Source: Polynucleobacter sp. JS-Polo-80-F4 (GTDB lineage: Bacteria; Pseudomonadota; Gammaproteobacteria; Burkholderiales; Burkholderiaceae). Taken from it: 64,000 bases of DNA. Positions 38,837-47,263 of the stretch are shown one piece after another (within the stretch, counting starts at the first letter, position 1; every line of letters begins with the position of its first letter). Below the pieces are notes generated by a model, which saw nothing but the letters and a program-made list of their open reading frames with translations, was not told the origin of the DNA and ran no database searches. Location of the stretch: NCBI RefSeq assembly GCF_018881965.1, contig NZ_JACVPI010000001.1, forward strand, positions 750,018 to 814,017, given 5' to 3'. The position numbers were made by a program, and so were the translations under genes.

Positions 38837-39715
38837 CTAGACCCTTTTTACCAGCATTCTTTTTCCAAGAATCACTGTCGATACAACTAGCACCGCAAAA
38901 ATTAAATTCATTGCCGTAAGGGAATCGCCCAGCAAAATGCTAGCAGCCACTAGTGTGCAAAAAGGCTGAATCAACTGCACTTGACTCACCCTTGCAATGC
39001 CACCGATCGCTAGGCCTTCATACCAAAAGAAGAAGCCCAAAAACATGGGGAATAGACTCAGGTAGATAAAACTAGTCCAGGCAATAGCACCTGCACCCAT
39101 GTAATCTGCGCTGTAGGTAAAACAAGTCATCAAAATATTTATTGGCAATGAAATGACCAGAGCCCAAGAAATGACGGCGCGAGGATTCATTTTTCGAGAG
39201 AGCTCACCGCCCTCTACATAACCAATGCATGCACTGATTCCGCCAAGGACCAGAAGGCCGTCAATGTAAGTAAAGCTGCCGGAATTTTTTAGCAAGGCAT
39301 ACATCACCACCAAGCCAGCACCCAACAGAGAGACCAACCAAAATCCTAATGAAGGACGCTCTTTAAAGCGCAGAACTCCAATTACCGTTGTAGCCAACGG
39401 CATCATCCCCAAAATCACGGCGCCATGCGAGGAAGAGCCATTGGCCATCGCTACCGTAGTAAAGATGGGAAAGCCGAATACCACCCCCAAAGCTATGACT
39501 ACAAATTTTACAAAATCAACTTTGCTAGGAATGGCCTCTTTTTTATAAACAAGGTAGGCCAATGCAACTAGCCCGGCTAATGTTGCCCTGCCGAAAGCAA
39601 TGAAATAGGGGTTAAAGCTTAAGACAGCAATCTTGCTCACCGGCAGCGTTAAGCTAAAAATCAGGATGCCGATAAACCCAATCAGCATTCCCTTGCTTTC
39701 TTTATTCACCATCAC
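38837..39715 (-). CDS. DMT-superfamily transporter (EamA family)
   Basis: 292 aa with ten hydrophobic segments in two EamA repeats. The family exports amino acids, metabolites or drugs. The positive loop KERPSLGFW between helices and PFCTLVAASILLGDSLTAMN near the end are typical. Substrate unknown. It is divergent from the MOSC gene with 56 bp between starts and shares a terminator with the small basic protein gene. Confidence 0.85.
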   Translation of the reverse strand: MMVNKESKGMLIGFIGILIFSLTLPVSKIAVLSFNPYFIAFGRATLAGLVALAYLVYKKEAIPSKVDFVKFVVIALGVVFGFPIFTTVAMANGSSSHGAVILGMMPLATTVIGVLRFKERPSLGFWLVSLLGAGLVVMYALLKNSGSFTYIDGLLVLGGISACIGYVEGGELSRKMNPRAVISWALVISLPINILMTCFTYSADYMGAGAIAWTSFIYLSLFPMFLGFFFWYEGLAIGGIARVSQVQLIQPFCTLVAASILLGDSLTAMNLIFAVLVVSTVILGKRMLVKRV

Positions 39716-39771
39716 CCTTTATCTAATATTGGATTAATTGTATTAACAATCCTCAATGAGTGGGCTGTAAT

Positions 39772-40290
39772 ATGTCAGCAATCCTTATGAAATCAAACGC
39801 CCATATTCAAGCCATCTATCTTGCACCATCTGCAGGCGCACCGATGCAATCTGTCGGCCATGCCAAAGTCAATGCTGGCTTTGGTATTGAAGGTGATCGT
39901 TATGCTATGGGTATGGGTGCATATTCAGACGTCCTACCAATAAAAGTCCGTCACATCAGCCTAATAGCCTTATCAGGCATTGAGACAGCAAATGACTGGC
40001 TATTAGCAGGAGATGAGCCCACCTTTGATGGAGCAGAAACCCGCCGCAATGTCGTCCTTAAAGACATTACCGCTGACGAGCTAAATGCACTGGTAGGGCA
40101 GTCATTCCAACTGGGTAGCCTACAACTACTGGGAACAGAGCTTTGTACCCCCTGCGAAAGACCTGCTCAACTGTTGAATAGACCCAGCTTCATGGAGGCA
40201 TTTGAAAATCGAGGTGGCATTCGAGCTGAGATCCTCAATTCGGGAACTCTTGTTGTCGGCGACGAACTATTCCTAGAAAATGGAAAGTGA
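39772..40290 (+). CDS. MOSC domain protein
   Basis: 172 aa from ATG 39772. MOSC domains act on molybdenum-cofactor sulfur or on N-hydroxylated substrates. Seen are GIEGDRYAMGMG, RRNVVLKDI and GTELCTPCERPAQL, the conserved Cys-containing block. It is a stand-alone MOSC protein with no cofactor domain fused. Its stop precedes the following acetyltransferase ATG by one base, so the two are coupled. Confidence 0.87.
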   Translation: MSAILMKSNAHIQAIYLAPSAGAPMQSVGHAKVNAGFGIEGDRYAMGMGAYSDVLPIKVRHISLIALSGIETANDWLLAGDEPTFDGAETRRNVVLKDITADELNALVGQSFQLGSLQLLGTELCTPCERPAQLLNRPSFMEAFENRGGIRAEILNSGTLVVGDELFLENGK

Positions 40291-40291
40291 C

Positions 40292-40687
40292 ATGATTGAA
40301 TACCGCAACGATGCCTTAATTACTGCTGAGCAAGCCATAGACCTCTATAAGCGCTCCACTCTCGGCGAGCGGCGCCCCATACATAATGTTCAGACATTTG
40401 AGGCCATGCTCAAAAATGCAAATCTCACAATTACCGCCTGGGATGGAGCAAAGCTCGTAGGTATTTCTCGCTCATTAACTGATTTTTCTTATGTAGCCTA
40501 TCTTGCCGATTTGGCGGTTGATGAACAATATCAACGCTCGGGTATCGGCAAAATGCTCATCGAAGAAACCAAAGCGTTACTTGGCCCTGAATGCATGATT
40601 GTGCTTTTAGCAGCACCCAAGGCAAATGATTACTATGAGCACATTGGTTTTGAGCACAATCCACGTGCATGGACTCTCAAAAAATAA
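40292..40687 (+). CDS. GNAT family N-acetyltransferase
   Basis: 131 aa from ATG 40292, with GGAAAG upstream. The acetyl-CoA loop is LADLAVDEQYQRSGIGKMLI (about residues 72-90), and DYYEHIGFEHNP closes the fold. Substrate unknown. It directly follows the MOSC gene and precedes a histidine phosphatase gene by 21 bp. Confidence 0.87.
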   Translation: MIEYRNDALITAEQAIDLYKRSTLGERRPIHNVQTFEAMLKNANLTITAWDGAKLVGISRSLTDFSYVAYLADLAVDEQYQRSGIGKMLIEETKALLGPECMIVLLAAPKANDYYEHIGFEHNPRAWTLKK

Positions 40688-40708
40688 TTAAGTCTTTATC
40701 ATTGCCAC

Positions 40709-41353
40709 ATGACTATCACTCAATTTTGTTTAGTGCGCCATGGTGAAACAGACTGGAACGCAGCGCACCGCCTTCAAGGCCATACAGACATTGATTTAAA
40801 TGCCAGAGGCCTTGCCCAAGCAGATCAAATGGCGCGCGCTCTCAAAAAAATTAATCTGCAGTTTGATGTTTTATATACGAGTGATCTTCAGCGCGCAGCT
40901 AAGACAGCCGGGGCTATCGAGAGATTATTTAAAACTTCTGCAATCAGCAATTCAGCACTAAGAGAGCGTCATCTTGGCGCACTACAAGGCCTGACAACTG
41001 ATGAAGCCCCTCTACTTGAGCCAGAACTTTGGAAATCTCACCTCAGCAGAAATATTGAAGAACGCTTGCATGACGGCGAGAGCATTCAACAATTTGCAGA
41101 TCGCATTCAAACTGCGCTTGAACAAATTCGATTGCAGCACTTAGGAAAAACTATTTTGCTAGTAAGTCATGGCGGCGCATTAGACATGATGTATAGAATT
41201 GCAAGCAATCAGCCCTTAAATGCCGCAAAGGCTGTGGCAGTGCCCAATGCTTCGCTCAATTGGATTAGCCACAATGGACATGCGTGGAAGGTAGATAGCT
41301 GGAGCGACATAAGCCATCTAGAGGATTTAGCGCTAGATAATCTAGATCTCTGA
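40709..41353 (+). CDS. Histidine phosphatase family protein (phosphoglycerate mutase-like)
   Basis: 214 aa. The catalytic His is in LVRHGETDWN (residues 8-17) and the second His in VSHGGALD (about residue 150), with RHLGALQG as the central Glu-bearing block. The family includes GpmB-like phosphatases and CobC alpha-ribazole phosphatase; nothing nearby points to cobalamin synthesis. Cytoplasmic. Confidence 0.9.
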   Translation: MTITQFCLVRHGETDWNAAHRLQGHTDIDLNARGLAQADQMARALKKINLQFDVLYTSDLQRAAKTAGAIERLFKTSAISNSALRERHLGALQGLTTDEAPLLEPELWKSHLSRNIEERLHDGESIQQFADRIQTALEQIRLQHLGKTILLVSHGGALDMMYRIASNQPLNAAKAVAVPNASLNWISHNGHAWKVDSWSDISHLEDLALDNLDL

Positions 41354-41385
41354 GGGCTAAGTACGCATAAGTTTATGATGAGCAT

Positions 41386-42156
41386 ATGAAATCAATTATT
41401 CGCATAGCGGCTCTTTTAATTGCTTTTGCACTAGCTATTCCAGCCTTTGCGGTTGAAGACGTTCCCGATGGGCTGCCTGATCGCATCGTGGGCGATATCG
41501 GTGCAGCTGTTTACACCTCCAACTTACACATTGGAACTGAGGGCACTCAATCCCTGGTATTGCCTTATGCCTTTTTTGACTATCAACGCTTCTTTGCGCG
41601 CATTGATGAAGTGGGCATGAAGACTTTTAAAATGGGCTATGGCTACTTTGAAGTAATTGGAAAAATAAATTTAGATACTTACAAAGTGAAGTCCTCCATT
41701 AATGGAAATTCCATTAATCGAAGCGATCCAATTCCTCTGGGACTGGGCACTTTTCAAGAAACGCCCATCGGTGGATTTTTTGTAAATGCGTATCACGACT
41801 TTGGAAAGTCAAAAGGTGCGCTTTATGAATTTTTATACTTTGCTGAAATAGAAACGTTCAAAAAGGTGGTGATCTACCCTCAAGTAGGGGTAGAGCGACA
41901 GTCAAGTCAATATGCCAATTATTACTATGGCATCAACCCTGGAGAGTCCACGCTTACTGGCTATACGGCCTATACGGCTCCAGCAACAAATAATCTCTTA
42001 GCAGGCCTCATGGTAGAAATTCCGGTGGTGGATAACTGGTATGTCAATATTTATGGCAAACGCAAATGGCTGGGTGGGGGAATCAATAACAGCCCGGTCA
42101 TGAATCGCTCATTTCAAGACAATATTTTTATGGCGCTAGCCTATCGGTTTAAGTAG
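41386..42156 (+). CDS. MipA/OmpV family outer membrane protein
   Basis: 256 aa. A signal peptide ends at AIPAFAVED; the mature part is rich in alternating hydrophobic strands and ends in the aromatic-terminated strand MALAYRFK, typical of an outer membrane beta-barrel. LPDRIVGDIGAAVYTS and LVEIPVVDNWYVNIYGKRKWLG, quoted as VVDNWYVNIYGKRKWLG, fit MipA/OmpV. Roles proposed for the family include scaffolding of wall enzymes. It is convergent with the TauE gene (4 bp). Confidence 0.82.
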   Translation: MKSIIRIAALLIAFALAIPAFAVEDVPDGLPDRIVGDIGAAVYTSNLHIGTEGTQSLVLPYAFFDYQRFFARIDEVGMKTFKMGYGYFEVIGKINLDTYKVKSSINGNSINRSDPIPLGLGTFQETPIGGFFVNAYHDFGKSKGALYEFLYFAEIETFKKVVIYPQVGVERQSSQYANYYYGINPGESTLTGYTAYTAPATNNLLAGLMVEIPVVDNWYVNIYGKRKWLGGGINNSPVMNRSFQDNIFMALAYRFK

Positions 42157-42160
42157 GCAT

Positions 42161-42895
42161 TCAAAAAGACATCGCCAGGATGGAAAGTCCTGAAATCAAC
42201 ATTACCAACTCCATCAGCAATAAAAATTTCTTTTCTGGCAACGCCAAGACAATTTTCTTAGAGAAAATAGAGCCGACCAAAACGCAGCTCCCAATCAGAA
42301 GGCCCTGAATAATGGCAGTTGTATTCAGAAACCCCAGCTGGTGAAAAGTAATGCCTTTAGTAAACAAGATTGACAATGTGCTGGCTGCCTCAGTACCCAA
42401 GAAAGCCCCTTTGCTTAAGCCATAAGCCAAAAAGAAAGGCGTGTTGATGGCGCCCGTCGTTGCAACAATCCCAGTCAAATAACCAATGCCAGCTCCGACC
42501 AAAGCCATCTGCCAAAGCTTTAAATAAAAATTCTTGTTGCGCATCCAACGGCGAATCGGGATGAGTAATATTAAAAATATTCCCAAAGTTATTTCAATTA
42601 GGCGCTCGTCTAGCTGCACTAAGGTGTTAACGCCCAATACTGTGAATGGAATCGCCGCCAGGCTATAGACAAAGCAAGCTCGCCACTGAATAACGTTCCA
42701 CCATAAAAAAATACGCGAGAGATTTGCTACGGTGGCTACCAAAGCTATTACTGGAATTGCCTGTATGGGCCCATAAAAATAAACTAGGGCGGGCATCAAT
42801 ATGATGGTCGTACCAAAGCCAATGACGCCACCTAATACACCGGCACCCAGACCAAGAGATCCCAGGACCGCGGCCTGCAAAATAAGGTCAGACAA
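42161..42895 (-). CDS. TauE/SafE family membrane permease
   Basis: 244 aa with about eight membrane helices. The family exports sulfite, sulfoacetate or other small anions. LGSLGLGAGVLGGVIGFGTT at the N-terminus and the matching GAGIGYLTGIVATTGAINTP in the second half show the internal repeat. Substrate unknown; no sulfur-metabolism genes adjoin it. It ends the stretch shared with the 50-aa lipoprotein upstream. Confidence 0.87.
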   Translation of the reverse strand: MSDLILQAAVLGSLGLGAGVLGGVIGFGTTIILMPALVYFYGPIQAIPVIALVATVANLSRIFLWWNVIQWRACFVYSLAAIPFTVLGVNTLVQLDERLIEITLGIFLILLIPIRRWMRNKNFYLKLWQMALVGAGIGYLTGIVATTGAINTPFFLAYGLSKGAFLGTEAASTLSILFTKGITFHQLGFLNTTAIIQGLLIGSCVLVGSIFSKKIVLALPEKKFLLLMELVMLISGLSILAMSF

Positions 42896-42928
42896 ATTTA
42901 TGCGCCTTGATTAATTTGATTGAGAATA

Positions 42929-43081
42929 TCAGCGCCCCTGGCAGGCTACAGGCATTTCCCATAGCGGCTTATCTAGTGAGTAGTTGCAGTTCACCCCGTC
43001 TGGAGAAGTGGAACTAGCCAGGCAACCATTCAACATCAGGGCTAATAAAGTAACAGTTAAAGTTAAATAAAGCTTTTTCAT
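42929..43081 (-). CDS. Very short lipoprotein (50 aa)
   Basis: The frame from ATG 43081 gives MKKLYLTLTVTLLALMLNGC followed by LASSTSPDGVNCNYS and ends with VACQGR. Positive N-terminus, hydrophobic core and lipobox LNGC make a clean lipoprotein signal; the mature chain has only about 31 residues with two more cysteines. No homologue recognised. It lies alone between the patatin gene (61 bp) and TauE gene (33 bp), all on the minus strand. Confidence 0.6.
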   Translation of the reverse strand: MKKLYLTLTVTLLALMLNGCLASSTSPDGVNCNYSLDKPLWEMPVACQGR

Positions 43082-43141
43082 CTTTGATATCTCAATTGAA
43101 TTGCTGTTTTTAAATAAAAATGCCTATGCGTCATATTCTCT

Positions 43142-44245
43142 TTAAGACCAAAAGGTCTTCATCATTGCCACATCGGCGATGCCTCTATCATTTCCATATT
43201 TTAAATATGGTGCAATCCATTTTGGATCCATCAGATTCTCTACTTTTGCCAAGCCCGGCGGAAGACCCACAACAATATGTTTTGTTTTAGTGCCGCCAGC
43301 CTCTAAATCTTTTACCTCTTGATTGATCGTATTTGGCAAAGAGGACAAACGCAGACCTTGCTTTTGCTCATTAATTGTTCCGTCGCCTAAAGAAATAACA
43401 ATCGCTCGCTTAACGCCTGCAATCACATCTCCGTGGGTGCTACTTTGAGACATGCCGCCATCCATACAGAGACGGTCTTTTATGAAGGTTGGCCCCACCT
43501 GCCCTGGCGCAGAAGAGCTTGCAGCGCAGGCAACATTGATAGGAATATTGCTCGCCCTTGATACAACAACGCGTTGGCCTGTATAACAATCAATCGCTGT
43601 AGTAAATAGTCCATCGGAGGGCCAAGCAGTGGCTGTTAATAACTTTTTCATTACCTTGTAGTGATTGGCCACACCATCTGGATTCAAAGAAGCCATTGCA
43701 GCTTTTCCAATGTGCCGAATAGACGTGAGTGATCCATCGCGAACTGACAGCTCTGCACGCTGCGCTCTTAATTGAGATGCATTAAATTGAATTGCGGGCA
43801 TCATTTCTGCAAGCAATTTTGGAAAATCTGCAAAAAGATCCATCTCATCCAAAAGCCGCCAAAAGTGTCCGGAGCTTAACATCGCACCAAAGATGGAGCC
43901 TGCAGAGGTACCAACGACAACGTCTGCGCTACCCAAGTCCACTCCAGCCTTCTTAAGCGCATTGCAATAGCCGGCATACCATGCAATCAATGGGGTTCCG
44001 CCTCCGCCCAAAGCCAAGCCTCGCTCCTTACCTTGCGCAAAGGGATTCTTAAATGGGGCGGGGTGAAATAAACCGTCATTCCAACTTGCTGTTGTATCGA
44101 CATCTCGCTGCGCCTCCAGGGCCTGCACAGCAGCAATTGTCTTTGGAGATAAATTTGCGCTTTGCGCTAATGCGCCAGTACTAGAAACTGTGGCGGCACT
44201 AATTGCAGAAACTTTTAAGAAATTACGGCGAGAGGAATGCGTCAT
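43142..44245 (-). CDS. Patatin-like phospholipase with a twin-arginine signal
   Basis: 367 aa. The N-terminus SRRNFLKVSAISAATVSS is a Tat signal, so the enzyme is exported folded. The hydrolase core shows the oxyanion loop LALGGGGTPLIAWYAGY, the nucleophile GTSAGS (GxSxG) and the catalytic Asp in CMDGGMSQ. The family acts on lipid acyl esters. It is 46 bp downstream of the Bug-type binding protein gene on the same strand and could be in the same unit under GntR control. Confidence 0.87.
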   Translation of the reverse strand: MTHSSRRNFLKVSAISAATVSSTGALAQSANLSPKTIAAVQALEAQRDVDTTASWNDGLFHPAPFKNPFAQGKERGLALGGGGTPLIAWYAGYCNALKKAGVDLGSADVVVGTSAGSIFGAMLSSGHFWRLLDEMDLFADFPKLLAEMMPAIQFNASQLRAQRAELSVRDGSLTSIRHIGKAAMASLNPDGVANHYKVMKKLLTATAWPSDGLFTTAIDCYTGQRVVVSRASNIPINVACAASSSAPGQVGPTFIKDRLCMDGGMSQSSTHGDVIAGVKRAIVISLGDGTINEQKQGLRLSSLPNTINQEVKDLEAGGTKTKHIVVGLPPGLAKVENLMDPKWIAPYLKYGNDRGIADVAMMKTFWS

Positions 44246-44291
44246 ATTGCCTCCATAGGTTTTTTCTAATTTATAACAGAGATGCCTTACA

Positions 44292-45254
44292 TTAATCTAC
44301 GGCTATTTTTCCGCTCTTCACCAACTTTGCCCACTCAACCATTTGGGCCTTAATAAATTTATCCGCTGCTTCTGAATTTCCTTGGAATGGCTCTCCGCCT
44401 AAGCTCAGAACTTTATCCCTGACTTCGGCTGACTGCATCACTTTTGCAATAGCATCCGATATCTTAATAAGGATTACAGCAGGAGTAGCAGCCGGGGCAA
44501 AAATACCGTTCCACTCATAAACCTCATAACCTGGAACGCCTGCCTCAGCCATCGTTGGGACATTAGGCATAGAGGATGCACGCTTCTTCCCAGTAACGGC
44601 CAATGCATTTAACCTGCCTGAATCAACATATTGCTTGGTTGAAGCAACGCTTCCAAAAAACACTGGCACTTGTCCGCCAACAACATCGTTCAAGGCTGGG
44701 CCACCGCCCTTATATGGAATGTGCTGCATTTCCACTCCGGCCTTTACTTCAAATAAAGCTCCCGCCAAATGCTGGGCCGACCCATTGCCAGAAGATGCGT
44801 ATGAAATGCTGTTTGGCTTAGCCTTTGCTATCGCAACCAACTCTTTTACAGACTTTGCCGGAAAACTAGGATTCACTAACAGGACATTGGGGTATTGAGC
44901 CAAAACAGCCAAGGTCTTGAAATCTTTGTTTGGGTCATACGGTAGCTTTGGGAATAAAGATGGATTAACCGAATAGGAAGAGGCATCGAGCATGAGTGTA
45001 TAGCCATCAGCGCTAGCCTTGGCTAAATAAGAGGCGGCGATTTGACCACTTGCTCCAGGCTTATTTTCTACAACTATAGAGGTGCCAAGAATTTTTCCTA
45101 ACGGTGTCGATATCGTTCTAGCCATTAAATCTGCCGTACCGCCTGGTGGATAACTCACAATTAAATTGATGGGTCGATTAGGCCACTCTTGTGCATGAGC
45201 CAATCCCACTGTTGCAAGCAATGCAACCAATAAAGCTTTTACAAAGATCTGCAT
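44292..45254 (-). CDS. Bug-family periplasmic substrate-binding protein (tripartite tricarboxylate transporter type)
   Basis: 320 aa. A signal peptide ending VGLAHAQ is followed by WPNRPINLIVSYPPGGTADL, the diagnostic Bug start, then SYASSGNGSAQHLAGALFE and MQHIPYKGGGPALNDVVGGQ, the ligand loops. No TctA/TctB membrane genes are nearby, as is common for orphan Bug proteins in Burkholderiales. It follows the GntR gene by 9 bp and is likely co-regulated with it. Ligand unknown, probably a carboxylate. Confidence 0.92.
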   Translation of the reverse strand: MQIFVKALLVALLATVGLAHAQEWPNRPINLIVSYPPGGTADLMARTISTPLGKILGTSIVVENKPGASGQIAASYLAKASADGYTLMLDASSYSVNPSLFPKLPYDPNKDFKTLAVLAQYPNVLLVNPSFPAKSVKELVAIAKAKPNSISYASSGNGSAQHLAGALFEVKAGVEMQHIPYKGGGPALNDVVGGQVPVFFGSVASTKQYVDSGRLNALAVTGKKRASSMPNVPTMAEAGVPGYEVYEWNGIFAPAATPAVILIKISDAIAKVMQSAEVRDKVLSLGGEPFQGNSEAADKFIKAQMVEWAKLVKSGKIAVD

Positions 45255-45263
45255 CTTCTCTCC

Positions 45264-45977
45264 TTAGTTAACTTCCGCTGAATATTGGAATGCCATAGCA
45301 TCCCCAACCGAGCTGCGATATTCCACTGGCTTACCACTTAAATCAAATGCGATGCGGTTTACCCTGACAGCTGGATGACCCTCCTTCATTAGCAGTGCTT
45401 TTGCATCTACTTTCTTCATCAACTCAAAACCAACCTGATCTTTAGCCTTGATCACCGCGACCCCACAAACCTTTGCATACATTGGATAAAACAAATCTTC
45501 AAAATCTTTGGGCTTGTAGTCAATCAACTTTTTAAACTTTGGCAATGGTAAATAGATCGTTTCATATAACACTGGCCTGCCATCAATAAAGCGGAGCCGA
45601 TGAATTCTCATCAGCGATTTACAAGCCCAGCCCGTTAACTTTCCAATTTCTTTATCTAATGAAACTTCTTTAAAATCTAAAACCTTAGCTTGTGGAATCA
45701 ACTGCTCTTGACCATCAAGCTGATAGCGAAAAAATCTGAGCATAGATTGCCCATGAAGCCCGCTACTAACCACCGTGCTTTTACCGTGACGCTTAATCAG
45801 TACGCCGTCGTCTGCAAGCAGGGCAATTGCCTGCCGAATGGTCCCAACAGCTACGCCATACTCTTTAGCAAGACTTGCCTCTGATGGGATCGCCTCTGAG
45901 ATTCGCCATAATCCGCCCTCCACCTTGCCCCTAAAGGCCGATGCTAAGGCTTGGTAACCCATCAATTCTTTACTCAT
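45264..45977 (-). CDS. GntR/HutC family transcriptional regulator
   Basis: 237 aa. The N-terminal winged helix has EAIPSEASLAKEYGVAVGTIRQAIALLADDGV, quoted as IPSEASLAKEYGVAVGTIRQ, and the rest is a UTRA ligand-binding domain (SLMRIHRLRFIDGRPVLYE, quoted as RIHRLRFIDGRPVLYE). It is divergent from the amidohydrolase across a short spacer with a perfect 16-bp palindrome, and leads the Bug and patatin genes. It probably represses both directions until a small carboxylate or lactone binds. Confidence 0.92.
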   Translation of the reverse strand: MSKELMGYQALASAFRGKVEGGLWRISEAIPSEASLAKEYGVAVGTIRQAIALLADDGVLIKRHGKSTVVSSGLHGQSMLRFFRYQLDGQEQLIPQAKVLDFKEVSLDKEIGKLTGWACKSLMRIHRLRFIDGRPVLYETIYLPLPKFKKLIDYKPKDFEDLFYPMYAKVCGVAVIKAKDQVGFELMKKVDAKALLMKEGHPAVRVNRIAFDLSGKPVEYRSSVGDAMAFQYSAEVN

Positions 45978-45997
45978 ACGGTTTTTTCAACTCATAT

Positions 45998-46013
45998 ACT
46001 CATCTAGATGAGT
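45998..46013. promoter_or_regulatory. Palindromic operator, probable GntR site
   Basis: ACTCATCT-AGATGAGT is a perfect 16-bp palindrome between the divergent gntR and amidohydrolase starts. A further half-copy AACTCAT lies at 45989-45995. GntR-family regulators bind such short palindromes in their own divergent promoters. It covers ATG 46008, which argues that the amidohydrolase starts at ATG 46032. Confidence 0.7.
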
Positions 46014-46031
46014 TATGCTACCATATTTCCT

Positions 46032-46808
46032 ATGAATGTCGATGCCCACTTCCATGTTTTTAATAACCGTCTTATAGATGAGGCTCAGGCTCGATATTCA
46101 GTTAATTACAGCGCCTCGATAGACGATTGGCTCAAAGTCGCAAATAAACAGCAAATCTCGCGAGGCATTGTTGTACAACCAAGCTTCTTAGGCTTTGACA
46201 ATAGTCTTTTACTTGAAACCATCAAACAAAACCCAGAGCGCCTAAGAGGTGTTGCTGTTGTTGACCCCAATACCCCTAGAAATGAGTTGCTTGAACTTAA
46301 GCAGCAGGGAGTGCGTGGAATTCGATTGAACCTATATGGCGATCAAGATCCGTTTGGGACGATTCAAAAATATGGCGGCGTCATTCATTTTTTAAAAGGC
46401 CTCAATATGCACCTGCAAATTCATCATGATGATGGTTTGCTTAATGATGTCCTATTGGCTTTACCTGGTGGAATTAAGATAGTCATTGACCATTTTGGCA
46501 GACCGCTAGTAAATGATGAGTTTGAAAAACAAAGTGATGGTATTAATAAACACCAAAGCAATCTTTGGATAAAGCTCAGCGCCCAGTACAGAACTGCAAA
46601 GCTAAATCATCAAGCTCTTTTTGAATATTGGCTTAAGAAAATTGGAGTCTCCAAGCTACTATGGGGCAGTGATTGGCCACATACAAGATTTGAGACAACC
46701 CAAACTTATGAGGCTCAAATGAAGGAATTTGTATGCTTATCTAACTCTGCAGAGCTTAGAAAAAAAATTCTTTCAAGCAATCCCGTCAGCCTCTACTGGG
46801 CAGAATAG
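46032..46808 (+). CDS. Amidohydrolase family protein (lactonase-like TIM barrel)
   Basis: About 258 aa. DAHFHVFNN at the start is the metal-binding HxH motif; later VVDPNTPRNEL, HHDDGL, VIDHFGRP and LWGSDWPHT (metal Asp) mark the amidohydrolase_2 type, which includes 2-pyrone-4,6-dicarboxylate lactonase. I start at ATG 46032; the frame also has ATG 46008, but that codon sits inside the operator. Together with the Bug binding protein it suggests uptake and ring-opening or hydrolysis of a carboxylate; the substrate is unknown. Confidence 0.85.
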   Translation: MNVDAHFHVFNNRLIDEAQARYSVNYSASIDDWLKVANKQQISRGIVVQPSFLGFDNSLLLETIKQNPERLRGVAVVDPNTPRNELLELKQQGVRGIRLNLYGDQDPFGTIQKYGGVIHFLKGLNMHLQIHHDDGLLNDVLLALPGGIKIVIDHFGRPLVNDEFEKQSDGINKHQSNLWIKLSAQYRTAKLNHQALFEYWLKKIGVSKLLWGSDWPHTRFETTQTYEAQMKEFVCLSNSAELRKKILSSNPVSLYWAE

Positions 46809-46854
46809 TCCAGCATCAGCTTCATGGGACTCTTTTGGCAGAAGTCTTTAATTA

Positions 46855-47253
46855 CTAGCCAAGCAACGCATACAGGACCCAACCCAAGTTCAAGGCAACC
46901 AAAGCAATGAGCGTGTAAAAGGTAAATTTCATGCCTAATACGCGCTTACTGAAATCTGGCGGGGGAGTGTTAATGCCTTTTGCATGAATCAAGCGACCAA
47001 TAATGAGTGCGATACCCGGAATAGCAACCAGCAACCATGGGGCGTCATTTAGCTCTAGACATGCAATTAAGATGATCCCAAATGGCACATACTCAGCGAA
47101 GTTACCCTGAGCACGAATAGCCCTTTCCAGATCATCGTGACCACCGCTTCCTAGGCCAACTTTATTTTTTCTTCTTAGCCCAATAACAGCAAAAGAAAGC
47201 TTGATAAAAATAATTGTTAAAGCAGATGCAATAATTGAGGTAATTAAAAGCAT
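46855..47253 (-). CDS. MAPEG family membrane protein
   Basis: 132 aa with four membrane helices. VGLGSGGHDDLERAIRAQGNFAEYVPFG, quoted as DDLERAIRAQGNFAEYVPFG, is the MAPEG signature (RAQGNFxEYVP), followed by GRLIHAKGI. Bacterial members resemble microsomal glutathione transferases. It is 10 bp downstream of the dehalogenase gene on the same strand. Function in this organism unknown. Confidence 0.9.
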   Translation of the reverse strand: MLLITSIIASALTIIFIKLSFAVIGLRRKNKVGLGSGGHDDLERAIRAQGNFAEYVPFGIILIACLELNDAPWLLVAIPGIALIIGRLIHAKGINTPPPDFSKRVLGMKFTFYTLIALVALNLGWVLYALLG

Positions 47254-47263
47254 GGATTTTCCC

